From Pseudomonadota bacterium (GTDB lineage Bacteria; Desulfobacterota; Desulfobulbia; Desulfobulbales; SURF-16), in contig JAUVQZ010000051.1 in NCBI GenBank assembly GCA_030597865.1, forward strand, positions 1-13,586: a stretch of 13,586 bases of DNA, in the 5' to 3' direction. Position numbers and translations under genes: made by a program. This document shows, in pieces, positions 1-7,336 of this stretch. Positions within the stretch are counted from its first letter, which is position 1; each line of letters opens with the position of its first letter. The notes under the pieces were generated by a model. The model was not told where the DNA came from. It made no database searches and worked only from the letters and a program-made list of their open reading frames with translations.

Positions 1-13
1 ACGCAACAACGGC

Positions 14-361
14 TTATTTCCCTGTGAAATTGGCCGCTAAATATTCTCCAGACAATGTAAGAAACATGTACAGGGTCTTCTTGTCACTTTCTTTTATCTC
101 CGGGTTCACAAAGGTGACCAGCCATGTGTGGTTGCGGGTCTCCTTGGCCTTCTGTGGCTTTATTTGTTTCCAGGAAGGGTCCAGTTGACCCTTTTCAACA
201 ATCTTTGCCACCAGTCCTGAGGCCTTTGCCTGTATCTGGCCTTTGTTTAGCTCCACGCCATGGCCGTGGCCGTGATCATCATGGCCGCCTGCGGCTTGGG
301 CTGAGACCGCTGTGAGGGCAAACATCATCATTATCATCAGACAAAAAGTAATTTTACGCAT
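14..361 (-). CDS. small exported His-rich protein, DUF6488-like, associated with metal efflux operon
   Basis: A 115-residue protein. Residues 1-23 form a signal peptide (MRK, a Met-rich hydrophobic stretch, then SAQA), so the mature periplasmic protein starts almost directly at a His-rich motif, HDDHGHGHG (residues 27-35). The rest is a compact soluble domain with a hydrophobic middle and the ending SGEYLAANFTGK. The overall pattern (signal peptide, His motif, LV.KIVEKGQLDPSW, a C-terminal strand ending near AANFTG) resembles, from memory, the DUF6488 family often found beside Czc/Cus pumps; no function is established that I know of. The start is supported by AAGGAG eight bases upstream of ATG. 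It is the last gene of the minus-strand metal island, 201 bp beyond czcA and behind an apparent terminator, so it may have its own promoter or be expressed by read-through. A periplasmic Zn/Cu-binding or chaperone role is inferred from the His motif, which closely matches that of the neighbouring adaptor lipoprotein. Confidence 0.8.
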   Translation of the reverse strand: MRKITFCLMIMMMFALTAVSAQAAGGHDDHGHGHGVELNKGQIQAKASGLVAKIVEKGQLDPSWKQIKPQKAKETRNHTWLVTFVNPEIKESDKKTLYMFLTLSGEYLAANFTGK

Positions 362-388
362 GATTTTCTCCTTATAGTGAGATTGAGA

Positions 389-473
389 TCAATGCCATTA
401 ACCTAGCTCCCCTGCAAAATTCCCTCTCCCGGGGGAGAGGGTCAGGGTGAGGGCGAAGAGTTAATGGCATTGA
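389..473. repeat. nested inverted repeat between czcA and the DUF6488-like gene
   Basis: Two perfect 14-bp arms (TCAATGCCATTAAC at 389-402 and its reverse complement at 460-473) enclose a second inverted repeat, CCCTCTCCC (422-430) and GGGAGAGGG (433-441), followed by TCAGGGTGAGGG. An 8-bp direct repeat, ATTGAGAT, occurs at 382-389 and 469-476 and partly overlaps the arms. The inner GGGAGAGGGTCAGGGTGAGGG-type sequence is a kind of dispersed intergenic repeat seen in many bacterial genomes. It could be a small mobile palindromic unit or a structured RNA leader of the downstream gene. Confidence 0.6.
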
Positions 474-498
474 GATTTAAGCATTGGTATCCTACATG

Positions 499-538
499 AA
501 AACCGGAGCGACAGCGGCGTTTTCCACTGTCGCTCCGG
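499..538 (-). terminator. intrinsic terminator of the czc operon
   Basis: A perfect 12-bp inverted repeat, CCGGAGCGACAG (503-514) and CTGTCGCTCCGG (527-538), has a 12-nt loop. Read on the minus strand it is followed directly by TTTT (502-499). It lies about 25 bp after the czcA stop codon, the expected position for Rho-independent termination. The T run is short, so termination may be partial and allow some read-through to the His-rich gene beyond. Confidence 0.75.
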
Positions 539-562
539 GACAGCCATCATTCTTCTATTTCT

Positions 563-3500
563 CTATATCTGGCAGAGTTCCTCCTGGTCAGGTTTACAAA
601 ACGGTTTGTTTCCGGGCACCTGTTTTTTGATTGAGCCGAAGCGCAGGTAGAGGGCCGGCACCACAATCATATTAAGGGCGGTGGAGGTTATCAGGCCAAA
701 AAGGATCACTATGGCCATGGGGGTCTGGATCTCGCTGCCCGGTTGGCCGCCGGCCAGGGCCAGTGGCACCAGGGCAAAGCCGGCGGTGAGGGCGGTCATC
801 AGGATGGGCACCAATCTTTCGATGGCGCCACGGCGCACGGCCTCCAGGGGATTGTTGACCCCCTCATGCTCCACCAACTGGCGGATATGGGAGATCATCA
901 TCACGCCGTTACGGGTGGCAATGCCGAACAGGGAGATAAAACCGATCATCGAGGCCACCGACAGGATTCCTCCGGAGACATAGACGCCGATCACGCCGCC
1001 CACCAGACCAAGGGGCAGGTTGAGCATGACCAGCAGGGCGTCTCGCGCCGAACTGAAGGCCACAAAGAGCAGCAGAAAGATGCCGACAATCACGGCGCTG
1101 CCAAGAATCAGCAGGGTTCGGGAGGCATCGGCAGCACTCTCAAACTGACCGCCGTACTCAACATGATAACCGGCCGGCAGCTCAACCTCTACATCGATGG
1201 TCCGCCTGATATCCTCCACCACGCCGCCCAGATCACGGCCCTCGCCGACATTGGCCATGACCACGATCTTACGCTGGACATTTTCGCGGCTGATCATGTT
1301 GGGGCCACGATCCTTGCGGATGTCGGCCAGGGCGTGCAACGGCACCATGGCACCGGTGGGTGTGGTGATCAGGGTGGCGCGGACAGCGTCAAGGTTGTCC
1401 AGGACGGCAGGATCATAACGCACCGTCATGTTAAAGCTTGACTGGCCCTCCAGCACACTGGAAACCACCTGGCCGTAAAAGGCCGTTTCAATGAGATGGG
1501 AGACGTCAATAACCCGCAGACCATAGCGGGCCATGGAGTTGCGGTCAAAGTCAATGGAGATAAAGGGGATCTCATCCTGCTGCTCTGCGGCCAGATCCAC
1601 CACCCCGTCAATTCCCCCTATCACCGTCTCCACCTGGGCCGCCAGGCGGCGTAACTCGAAGAGGTCATGGCCGAATATCTTGATGGCGATATTGGCGCGA
1701 GTGCCGGAAAGCATGTGGTCGATGCGGTGGGAAATGGGTTGGCCAATGATGACATTGGTGCCCGGCACCAGTTTCACCTTGCCGCGCAGGGCGGTGAGAA
1801 AGTCCTCCTTGCTGCGCTCCTGCATCTTGAGGCTCACCTCGATTTCCGAGGCAAAGACCGCCAGGGAATGTTCATCAAGTTCAGCCCGACCGGTACGGCG
1901 GGCCGTGGCTGTGACCTCGGGCTGGTCAAGGAGGATCTTTTCAACCATCAGGGCAATACGGTCGGATTCATCCAGGGAGGTACCCGGTACTGTGGCCACC
2001 ATCACGGTGAGACTGCCCTCATTAAAATCAGGCAGAAACGACTGACCCAGCATGGACATACCGACCAGGGCCGCGACCAGGGCGGCCAGGGAAGCGGCGG
2101 TCACCATCTTCCAGTATTTTAACGACCAGTCGAGAATGGGGGCATACAGGGCCTTGCATTTCTTGACCAGGGCCGTTTCCTCGGTGACCTTGACGATGCT
2201 TGAGTAGGGCAGCAGCAGGTAACTGAGCACCGGGGTGACGGTGACGGCCACCAGCAGGGAGGCGGCCAGGGACACGACATAGGCCAGACCCAGGGGCTGA
2301 AGGAGCCGCCCTTCGACGCCGGAGAGAAAAAACAGGGGTACAAAGACCAGCATGATGATCATGGTGGCAAAGACAATGGAACTCTGAATCTCCCGGGTGG
2401 CCTCGTAGACCACGGCCAGGTGGGAACGTCTTTGATCCTCTGGCAGGGCGCTGTTGCCACGGAGCCGCCGGACGACGTTTTCCACCACGATGATGGCGTC
2501 GTCAACCAGGGCGCCGATGGCAATGGCCATGCCTCCCAGGGTCATGGTGTTGATGGTGAATCCTAAGAATTTCATGGTGAAAATAGAGGCCATCAGCGAC
2601 AGGGGAATGGCCAGCAGGGTGATGAATGTCGCCCGCATACTGGCCAGAAAGATGAGGACCACCAGCACCACCAGCACCGAGCCGTCACGCAATGCCCCCA
2701 GGACGTTGTCAATGGAAACAGAGATGAAATCGGCCTGCCTGAAGACATGGCGGTCGATCTTCATGCCATCGGGCAGCCCGGCCTGGATGTCGTCCAGCAG
2801 GGTGTCGAGGTTTTTGGTAAGCTCCAGGGTATTGGCGGTGGGCTGCTTCTGGATACCGAGAATCACCGCTGGTTTGCCGTTATGGGAACCAGTGCCCCTC
2901 TTTGGCGCTGCGCCGATTATAACTTCGGCCACATGGCTCACCAGGATGGGTACATTATTCTTGACGGCCAGCACAGTATTGCCGATATCCTCGGCATTAT
3001 GCACCCGGCCCAGGCCCTGGATGAGATACTCCTGGCCACCCTCAACATAGAAACCGGCGGAGGAGTTTTCATTGGTGCCTTTAAGGGCCTCCACCACCTG
3101 ATCCAGGGGAATGCCGTAGGCCGCCAACCGGCTGGGCCGGACCACAATATGATACTCCTTGGTGTCACCGCCGATGGGAATGACCTGGGCCACGCCCTCC
3201 ACCCCGAGCAGTCGTTTGCGCAGGGTCCAGTCCGCCATGGTCTTGAGCTCCATGGTGTGTTTTTCAGAGGCCAGGGCAATGAACATCACCTCGCCCATGA
3301 TGGAGGTGATGGGCTGCATGATGGGGGCATCCACCTCCAGGGGCAGACCACCGCGCACCATCTGCAGTTTTTCGGAAATGATCTGGCGGGCCCGGTAGAT
3401 ATCCGTACCCCAGTCAAACTCCACCCACACCGCAGAAAAGCCGATGCCGGTGGCGGAACGCACCCGCCGAACGCCGGCGGCGCCGTTGACTGCGGTCTCA

Positions 3501-3706
3501 ATGGGAAAGGTGACCAGGGTTTCCACCTCTTCCGGGGCCATGCCGTGGGCCTCGGTCATAATGGCCACTGTGGGGGCGGTGAGGTCTGGAAAGACATCCA
3601 CCGGCATGCGGCTGGCCTCATAGCCCCCCCACACCAGGAGTAACAGGCCGCCCAGCACGACAAATAAACGGTTTTTAAGGGACCAACCTATGGTTTTATC
3701 AATCAT
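563..3706 (-). CDS. czcA: heavy-metal efflux RND transporter, CzcA/CusA family
   Basis: A 1047-residue inner-membrane proton/metal antiporter, full length for the HME-RND family. It forms the trimeric pump of a CzcCBA-type complex that moves divalent cations from cytoplasm or periplasm to the outside. TM1 is at about residues 13-32; the large porter loop with RMPVDVFPDLTAP and VETLVTFPIE follows; the central membrane cluster is near 335-500 and the last one near 870-1030. The proton-relay/selectivity helix TM4 reads AIGALVDDAIIVVEN, with D402, D403 and E409. This LVDDA variant differs from the classic CzcA form (DFG..VDGAV..VEN) and from the monovalent CusA form (VDAAI), so the substrate cannot be fixed from sequence; Zn/Cd/Co fits the context. 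The start has a strong AAGGAGG site overlapping the stop of the adaptor gene, with a 13-bp gap. It is the last gene of czcC-czcB-czcA before a terminator. The family is certain; the gene symbol is by family and operon position. Confidence 0.95.
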   Translation of the reverse strand: MIDKTIGWSLKNRLFVVLGGLLLLVWGGYEASRMPVDVFPDLTAPTVAIMTEAHGMAPEEVETLVTFPIETAVNGAAGVRRVRSATGIGFSAVWVEFDWGTDIYRARQIISEKLQMVRGGLPLEVDAPIMQPITSIMGEVMFIALASEKHTMELKTMADWTLRKRLLGVEGVAQVIPIGGDTKEYHIVVRPSRLAAYGIPLDQVVEALKGTNENSSAGFYVEGGQEYLIQGLGRVHNAEDIGNTVLAVKNNVPILVSHVAEVIIGAAPKRGTGSHNGKPAVILGIQKQPTANTLELTKNLDTLLDDIQAGLPDGMKIDRHVFRQADFISVSIDNVLGALRDGSVLVVLVVLIFLASMRATFITLLAIPLSLMASIFTMKFLGFTINTMTLGGMAIAIGALVDDAIIVVENVVRRLRGNSALPEDQRRSHLAVVYEATREIQSSIVFATMIIMLVFVPLFFLSGVEGRLLQPLGLAYVVSLAASLLVAVTVTPVLSYLLLPYSSIVKVTEETALVKKCKALYAPILDWSLKYWKMVTAASLAALVAALVGMSMLGQSFLPDFNEGSLTVMVATVPGTSLDESDRIALMVEKILLDQPEVTATARRTGRAELDEHSLAVFASEIEVSLKMQERSKEDFLTALRGKVKLVPGTNVIIGQPISHRIDHMLSGTRANIAIKIFGHDLFELRRLAAQVETVIGGIDGVVDLAAEQQDEIPFISIDFDRNSMARYGLRVIDVSHLIETAFYGQVVSSVLEGQSSFNMTVRYDPAVLDNLDAVRATLITTPTGAMVPLHALADIRKDRGPNMISRENVQRKIVVMANVGEGRDLGGVVEDIRRTIDVEVELPAGYHVEYGGQFESAADASRTLLILGSAVIVGIFLLLFVAFSSARDALLVMLNLPLGLVGGVIGVYVSGGILSVASMIGFISLFGIATRNGVMMISHIRQLVEHEGVNNPLEAVRRGAIERLVPILMTALTAGFALVPLALAGGQPGSEIQTPMAIVILFGLITSTALNMIVVPALYLRFGSIKKQVPGNKPFCKPDQEELCQI

Positions 3707-3719
3707 TGCTCATCCCTCC

Positions 3720-5000
3720 TTAATGTCCGTGGCCGTGGCCGGCTTCCTGGGGTCCTGAGGCAGCCAACTGGATCAGGTAAGATCCCTTGGTGACCACTTT
3801 TTCACCCTGGTTGATACCGCGCTTCACCTCGATGGCGTCGCCGTCACGAATGCCAAGCTCCACCACCCGGCGCTCAAAGGCGTCATCGTGGAACTGGACA
3901 TAGACCACGGCCAGGCCACCATGCTCCTGGACGGCGGTGCTGGGAATGGCAATGGCCTCCCTAGGCTCGCCGACAATGACATTGACCCGGGCGAACATGC
4001 CGATCCGTAATTTGTTATCAACATTGGGAAATTCAAAGACCAGGGGTACGGTGCGGGTTTGCGGGTCAACAATGGAGCCGGAGGCCACCAGCCGATCTCC
4101 CTTGGCCAGGTCAATGTGAAAGGAGGTATCAAAACCATCCACAGTGAACCAGGCGCCCTGGGGGTTGATCAGACGGGCAATGTCCGCCTCAGGAACCTGG
4201 ATCTCCAGGCGCAATATATCGGTGTTGACCACATGAAAGAGGGCGTCACCCTCCTGGAGATAGGCGCCTGGGGTTACATAGATGCCATCCAGGCTGCCGG
4301 CCACAGGACTGGTTACAGCAAGGGTTGTGGCGCCGGTATTTTTCCCCGGTCGGCTGCCGGATTGCTTGAGGCGCTGTTTTGCCGAATCCAGCTCTGCCCT
4401 GGCAACCTGCTCCTCCTTACGGGCCGCCTGCACCCGCCGTTCGGGTACAACACCTTGCTTAAAAAGGGATTCAAGGCGGACAAGCTCCTTACTGGCCAGT
4501 TGATGGCTGGAGCTCGACCGGCGGACCTGGAGGTCCAGGGAGGCGGGATCTTTCTCGCCGTCCAGACGGGGAACGATTTTCACCAGGATGTCGCCGCTGT
4601 TAACCGCATCGCCAAAACTTGGGAAGGGTGTGTCCTGGCTGGCAAGATAGCCTGAAACAGGGGCGGCAACCATGGCCTGGCCACCTGATGATGCCTGGAG
4701 GGCACCTGTGGCCTCAATGGATGAACGCATTTGCCGCTTCACTGCCACCACTGTGGCAAAATCTACCAGGGCCTGCTGTTCCAGGCTGAAGATGATCTCT
4801 CCCTCAGGGTGTTCATCAACAACGCCCAAATTCAGGCCGCCAAAGGCATCAATGGGAGCCGCATTGTCTTTGGCCCCGGAGACCTGCTCTTTTGCAGGCG
4901 CTCCATGACCATGATCGTCATGGTCATCATGGTGGCCCAAATCACAGCCGGTCAGCATAAGGATGCTTAACGTTAATACTCCTAGTTTCATTATTTTCAT
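3720..5000 (-). CDS. czcB: RND efflux periplasmic adaptor lipoprotein with His-rich ends, CzcB type
   Basis: A 426-residue membrane fusion protein linking the RND pump to the outer-membrane channel. The N terminus is a lipoprotein signal with lipobox LTGC (C19). The residue after Cys is Asp, which in enteric bacteria retains lipoproteins in the inner membrane, as expected for an adaptor. A His/Asp cluster (HHDDHDDHGHG, residues 23-33) follows. The lipoyl/barrel-sandwich halves lie at about 107-145 and 225-260, with the coiled-coil hairpin between them (about 155-215); beta-barrel and membrane-proximal domains complete the protein. The C terminus ends in GHGHGH (H422, H424, H426), a second probable metal site. 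The gene starts inside the end of czcC through a 4-bp ATGA overlap (4997-5000), which implies translational coupling. Family assignment is firm; metal binding by the His ends is inferred, in line with the His-rich N terminus of Cupriavidus CzcB. Confidence 0.93.
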   Translation of the reverse strand: MKIMKLGVLTLSILMLTGCDLGHHDDHDDHGHGAPAKEQVSGAKDNAAPIDAFGGLNLGVVDEHPEGEIIFSLEQQALVDFATVVAVKRQMRSSIEATGALQASSGGQAMVAAPVSGYLASQDTPFPSFGDAVNSGDILVKIVPRLDGEKDPASLDLQVRRSSSSHQLASKELVRLESLFKQGVVPERRVQAARKEEQVARAELDSAKQRLKQSGSRPGKNTGATTLAVTSPVAGSLDGIYVTPGAYLQEGDALFHVVNTDILRLEIQVPEADIARLINPQGAWFTVDGFDTSFHIDLAKGDRLVASGSIVDPQTRTVPLVFEFPNVDNKLRIGMFARVNVIVGEPREAIAIPSTAVQEHGGLAVVYVQFHDDAFERRVVELGIRDGDAIEVKRGINQGEKVVTKGSYLIQLAASGPQEAGHGHGH

Positions 5001-6277
5001 TGGGTGTTTCCCCCTGTAATTAAGTCAAGTTCAATTCTCACCATGCGGGCCTGCCGCATGAGGGATAAAATTTGGGCCCGGTTCTCAAAGGAGGACCGGT
5101 AGGCATCTATAATCTCCAGGACACCGATTTCACCGGCCTGATAGGCCACCTCAGCGGTTCGCACCAGGGCCAGGCAGCTCTCCTCAGAGGCCAAGGGCTG
5201 GATGGTCGCGGTGAGCTCTGAGGCCTGATTCCACAGGCCGCGGACCATGCCTTTTCTTTCCTCCAGGGCCTGCCTGTGCTTGCTTTGCAGTTGGCGCTGA
5301 CTTGCCCTGGCCCGCTGTTGCGCTGCGGTATTACGGTCAAAAATGGGTATGGGCATGGACATTTGTAAAAGCAGGGCATCACCTTCCCCCTTATCCACCT
5401 CCCTAACACCGACCCCAAGGGTGAGGTCAGACAACCACCAGCGTTTGGCCAGGCGTTCATCGCTGCCATGGGCCTTACTCTGCAGATCCATGGCCACCAG
5501 GCCGGGCTGCCTTGCCACCCGTTCAAGGAGATCCTCCAGGGGCAGGGCCGGGGTTTGGGGCAGAAGGGAGCCGTTCACCCCGGGCAGGGGGGTCCCATCG
5601 CCAACCAGACCTATAATGGTCAGGAGTTCCTGGGTGAGACGGTCATGCTCTGCATGGGCCTGGCGTTGACTGGCCCGGACAAATGATTGTTCACGTTTTA
5701 GGCGGTCAAGGTCATAGCCGGAAATATCCCCGGCCTCCATGCGTTTTTCCATCACCACCTCCATGGCATCCATTCCAGACCGCCATTTGGCAAAAATATC
5801 ATGGAGCTGCTGTTGATAGAGGACGGCATAGAATTTTTGCCTGATATCAGCCGTTCTCTCCAGTTGCCATTGGGAGATTTCCTGGCCCACCACATCAAGG
5901 CGCTGCCTGGCAGCCTTTGTCTTGATGGCCCTCTGGCCGGAGAGGCTCAGTTTCTGGGACAGCATGTAACTTCTTTCCGTGATGTCCTCGGGGCCATCAT
6001 CGCTGCTCTCCTGGTCAAATGAAAGCTCAGGATTCTCCCAGGTCCGCGCCTCGACAATATCACTTTCAGCAAGATCCAGAGAGGATTGGAGCTGCTGGAC
6101 AATTTCAGGACGGTTTAGGCCAAGGCGGAGCACCTCCTGTTCTGAAAGCATGGTGGTGGGCGTTCCGGCCCAGGCCGGTAGGGTGGTAAAAAGTATGAGT
6201 AGGCCCAGGGCATGGCCAACACCCCTGCCTGGGCGGCTGCCCTGTGGGGCGCCTCTGTTTAATAATCGTCTGTACAT
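4997..6277 (-). CDS. czcC: outer-membrane efflux channel, TolC/CzcC family
   Basis: A 426-residue outer-membrane factor, typical length for CzcC-like members of the OEP family. It has a long, Arg-rich signal peptide with a probable cleavage site after AWA (about residue 37). The mature part shows the two OEP repeats with long amphipathic, Gln/Arg/Glu-rich helices (for example near residues 65-80 and 115-235, and again from about 300 to the end), which build the periplasmic tunnel. The typical early motif LSEQEVLRLGLNRP is followed by an ARTWENPELSF segment. ATG has CAGGAG eight bases upstream. The stop codon overlaps the adaptor start (ATGA). It is the first gene of the czcCBA set, 242 bp after the CzcI-like gene, with a promoter-like sequence in that gap. 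It should form the exit duct of the trans-envelope metal pump. Confidence 0.9.
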   Translation of the reverse strand: MYRRLLNRGAPQGSRPGRGVGHALGLLILFTTLPAWAGTPTTMLSEQEVLRLGLNRPEIVQQLQSSLDLAESDIVEARTWENPELSFDQESSDDGPEDITERSYMLSQKLSLSGQRAIKTKAARQRLDVVGQEISQWQLERTADIRQKFYAVLYQQQLHDIFAKWRSGMDAMEVVMEKRMEAGDISGYDLDRLKREQSFVRASQRQAHAEHDRLTQELLTIIGLVGDGTPLPGVNGSLLPQTPALPLEDLLERVARQPGLVAMDLQSKAHGSDERLAKRWWLSDLTLGVGVREVDKGEGDALLLQMSMPIPIFDRNTAAQQRARASQRQLQSKHRQALEERKGMVRGLWNQASELTATIQPLASEESCLALVRTAEVAYQAGEIGVLEIIDAYRSSFENRAQILSLMRQARMVRIELDLITGGNTQ

Positions 6278-6303
6278 CTATAATCTCCTGTAATAACAGT
6301 AGT

Positions 6304-6332
6304 TTTTTAGCTGGACGTGGAGCACAGGTCAA
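6304..6332 (-). promoter_or_regulatory. candidate sigma-70 promoter for czcCBA
   Basis: On the minus strand TTGACC (6332-6327) is followed after 17 bases by TAAAAA (6309-6304), about 27 bp before the czcC start codon. Both hexamers match the consensus imperfectly. Transcription would start near 6297, giving a leader of about 20 nt that contains the CAGGAG ribosome binding site. It could let czcCBA be expressed apart from the sensor gene; I see no clear ArsR operator beside it. Confidence 0.4.
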
Positions 6333-6430
6333 AATTGGCGGCACAATGGCACGGCAGGGTCCTGTGTTGAGGACGGCTCTGTGGGCATGCCAAATGCAAC
6401 GCGAACCAGGGCTGGTCACGAACAGTATGA

Positions 6431-6448
6431 GGGGGAGGGGGAGGGGGG
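6431..6448 (+). repeat. G-tract run with G-quadruplex potential upstream of czcC
   Basis: An uninterrupted purine stretch, GGGGGAGGGGGAGGGGGG, lies on the plus strand in the gap between the CzcI-like gene and czcC. The plus strand is the template for the minus-strand metal genes. It can fold as a two- or three-quartet G-quadruplex in DNA; the transcript would carry the C-rich complement. Confidence 0.55.
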
Positions 6449-6519
6449 CAGCTAAAGACTTGAGTTCGAAAATCAATAGTCTCAACCCCGGCAAGGGGCG
6501 CTGCAACAAGCTGGGGGGA

Positions 6520-6951
6520 TCAAACCTGGAGAATAATGGTTCTCAGGATGGCGATATTTGCCGAAGTGATTTCGGTTTGGTGGAAGAGATGGGTGCGTGT
6601 TTTATGGTCGCTCACAGGAAATGTGGCGACAGATTGGTTGCTATGGACTGCTATAGGAGCAGAAACAATTGTCTGTTTGCTGCGCAGTGGGGCTGTTCGG
6701 TGGCTGATTTCACTGGTGCAGATTGTAAGATGGGCACAACAATGATTGAGGGTCGGGGCAAGGGCCTCTTGGGCATGGCGCTCAGCGAATAGGGCTATAT
6801 GGGAGTGAGGGGCCGCTGTGGTCTGCAGGTGCTCATCTGTATCATGACAGTGGGAGAGGTGGAAAGCGGACGGCATGACATAGGTCATGACCATCAGCAT
6901 TGCCAGAAGAGAAATAGCAACCCTCTTTTTTGTCATTATCGCTCGCAACAT
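6520..6951 (-). CDS. small exported His/Cys-rich protein in CzcI position
   Basis: I place the start at the ATG at 6951 (143 residues, MLRAIMTKKRV...), because an AAGGA site lies ten bases upstream. A longer in-frame reading would run back into the sensor gene. A signal peptide (residues 1 to about 29, ending VMPSA) exports it. The mature protein is rich in metal-binding residues: HLSHCHDTDEH (31-41), PHSH, HCCAH with TIC, and THLFH near the end, about 14 His and 4 Cys in total. It lies 13 bp downstream of the ArsR-family gene, its SD overlapping that stop codon, and just before czcC. This is the position of czcI in Cupriavidus czc operons, whose product is also a small periplasmic His/Cys protein. 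Homology to CzcI is not clear by eye, so I give no symbol. A periplasmic metal buffer or regulatory role is inferred. Confidence 0.7.
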   Translation of the reverse strand: MLRAIMTKKRVAISLLAMLMVMTYVMPSAFHLSHCHDTDEHLQTTAAPHSHIALFAERHAQEALAPTLNHCCAHLTICTSEISHRTAPLRSKQTIVSAPIAVHSNQSVATFPVSDHKTRTHLFHQTEITSANIAILRTIILQV

Positions 6952-6964
6952 ACAGAGTAGATCC

Positions 6965-7315
6965 TTACTGGTTATAGAAGGTGAGGCCTTCCCGCAGGAG
7001 ATCCTCGACGTCATCGTTAAGACTGTAAAAAACAGAGCGGCCATCCCTGCGATTGCGCACCAGGTGCTGATTGCGCAGGATACGAAGCTGATGGGAGACG
7101 GCGGAACCGGACATGTCTAACAGTTTGGACATGTCACAGACACAAAGTTCTCCGCGGCAAAGGGCATAGAGGATGCGCAGTCGCGTTTGGTCTGCCAGGG
7201 CGCCAAAAATATCTGCCAGGCCAGAGACCTGCCGGTTCTCGGGCAATGCTTGTTGGGCAATGGTTATGCGCCCTTGGGAGGCCTCATGTATGTCACAGCA
7301 GTCTATCGTAGCCAT
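6965..7315 (-). CDS. ArsR/SmtB-family metal-sensing repressor with CadC-like cysteine site
   Basis: A 116-residue winged-helix repressor. The core runs from about residue 33: LADIFGALADQTRLRILYAL, the metal helix ELCVCD (C58, C60), the recognition helix SGSAVSHQLRILRNQHLV (about 69-86), and the wing RRDGRSVFYSL (89-99). C58 and C60 sit in the alpha-3 motif of the ArsR/CadC group, and an N-terminal C6-C7 pair with H10 can complete an alpha-3N site as in CadC (Cd/Pb/Bi sensing). The C-terminal alpha-5 region (NDDVEDLLREGLTFYNQ) has acidic residues but lacks the His pair of SmtB/CzrA zinc sites. Metal binding would release the repressor from its operator and open the operon. ATG has AGGA upstream. 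It is the first gene of the minus-strand metal island, almost certainly autoregulated and controlling the genes that follow. The family is certain; metal specificity (Cd/Pb/Zn) is inferred. Confidence 0.93.
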   Translation of the reverse strand: MATIDCCDIHEASQGRITIAQQALPENRQVSGLADIFGALADQTRLRILYALCRGELCVCDMSKLLDMSGSAVSHQLRILRNQHLVRNRRDGRSVFYSLNDDVEDLLREGLTFYNQ

Positions 7316-7336
7316 TGATTTCCTAATGCAGATTGT

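Noticed and set aside
389..473. CRISPR or riboswitch
   Set aside because: There is only one inverted repeat and no regularly spaced repeats, and no known riboswitch core could be recognised.
743..1441. 232-codon plus-strand open frame opposite czcA
   Set aside because: Again antisense to czcA with low-complexity His/Gly/Asp composition; a shadow frame.
2747..3643. 298-codon plus-strand open frame opposite czcA
   Set aside because: It lies antisense to the strongly conserved RND pump; the His/Gly-rich translation follows from the complement of pump codons and it has no family resemblance or ribosome binding site.
6304..6509. Minus-strand frame before czcC (Pro/Leu-rich)
   Set aside because: It covers the G-tract and overlaps the czcC start in another frame; no ribosome binding site and low-complexity translation.
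6952..7044. N-terminal extension of the CzcI-like protein into the sensor gene
   Set aside because: The extension overlaps the repressor coding sequence, would bury the signal peptide and has no ribosome binding site; ATG 6951 has AAGGA at proper spacing.
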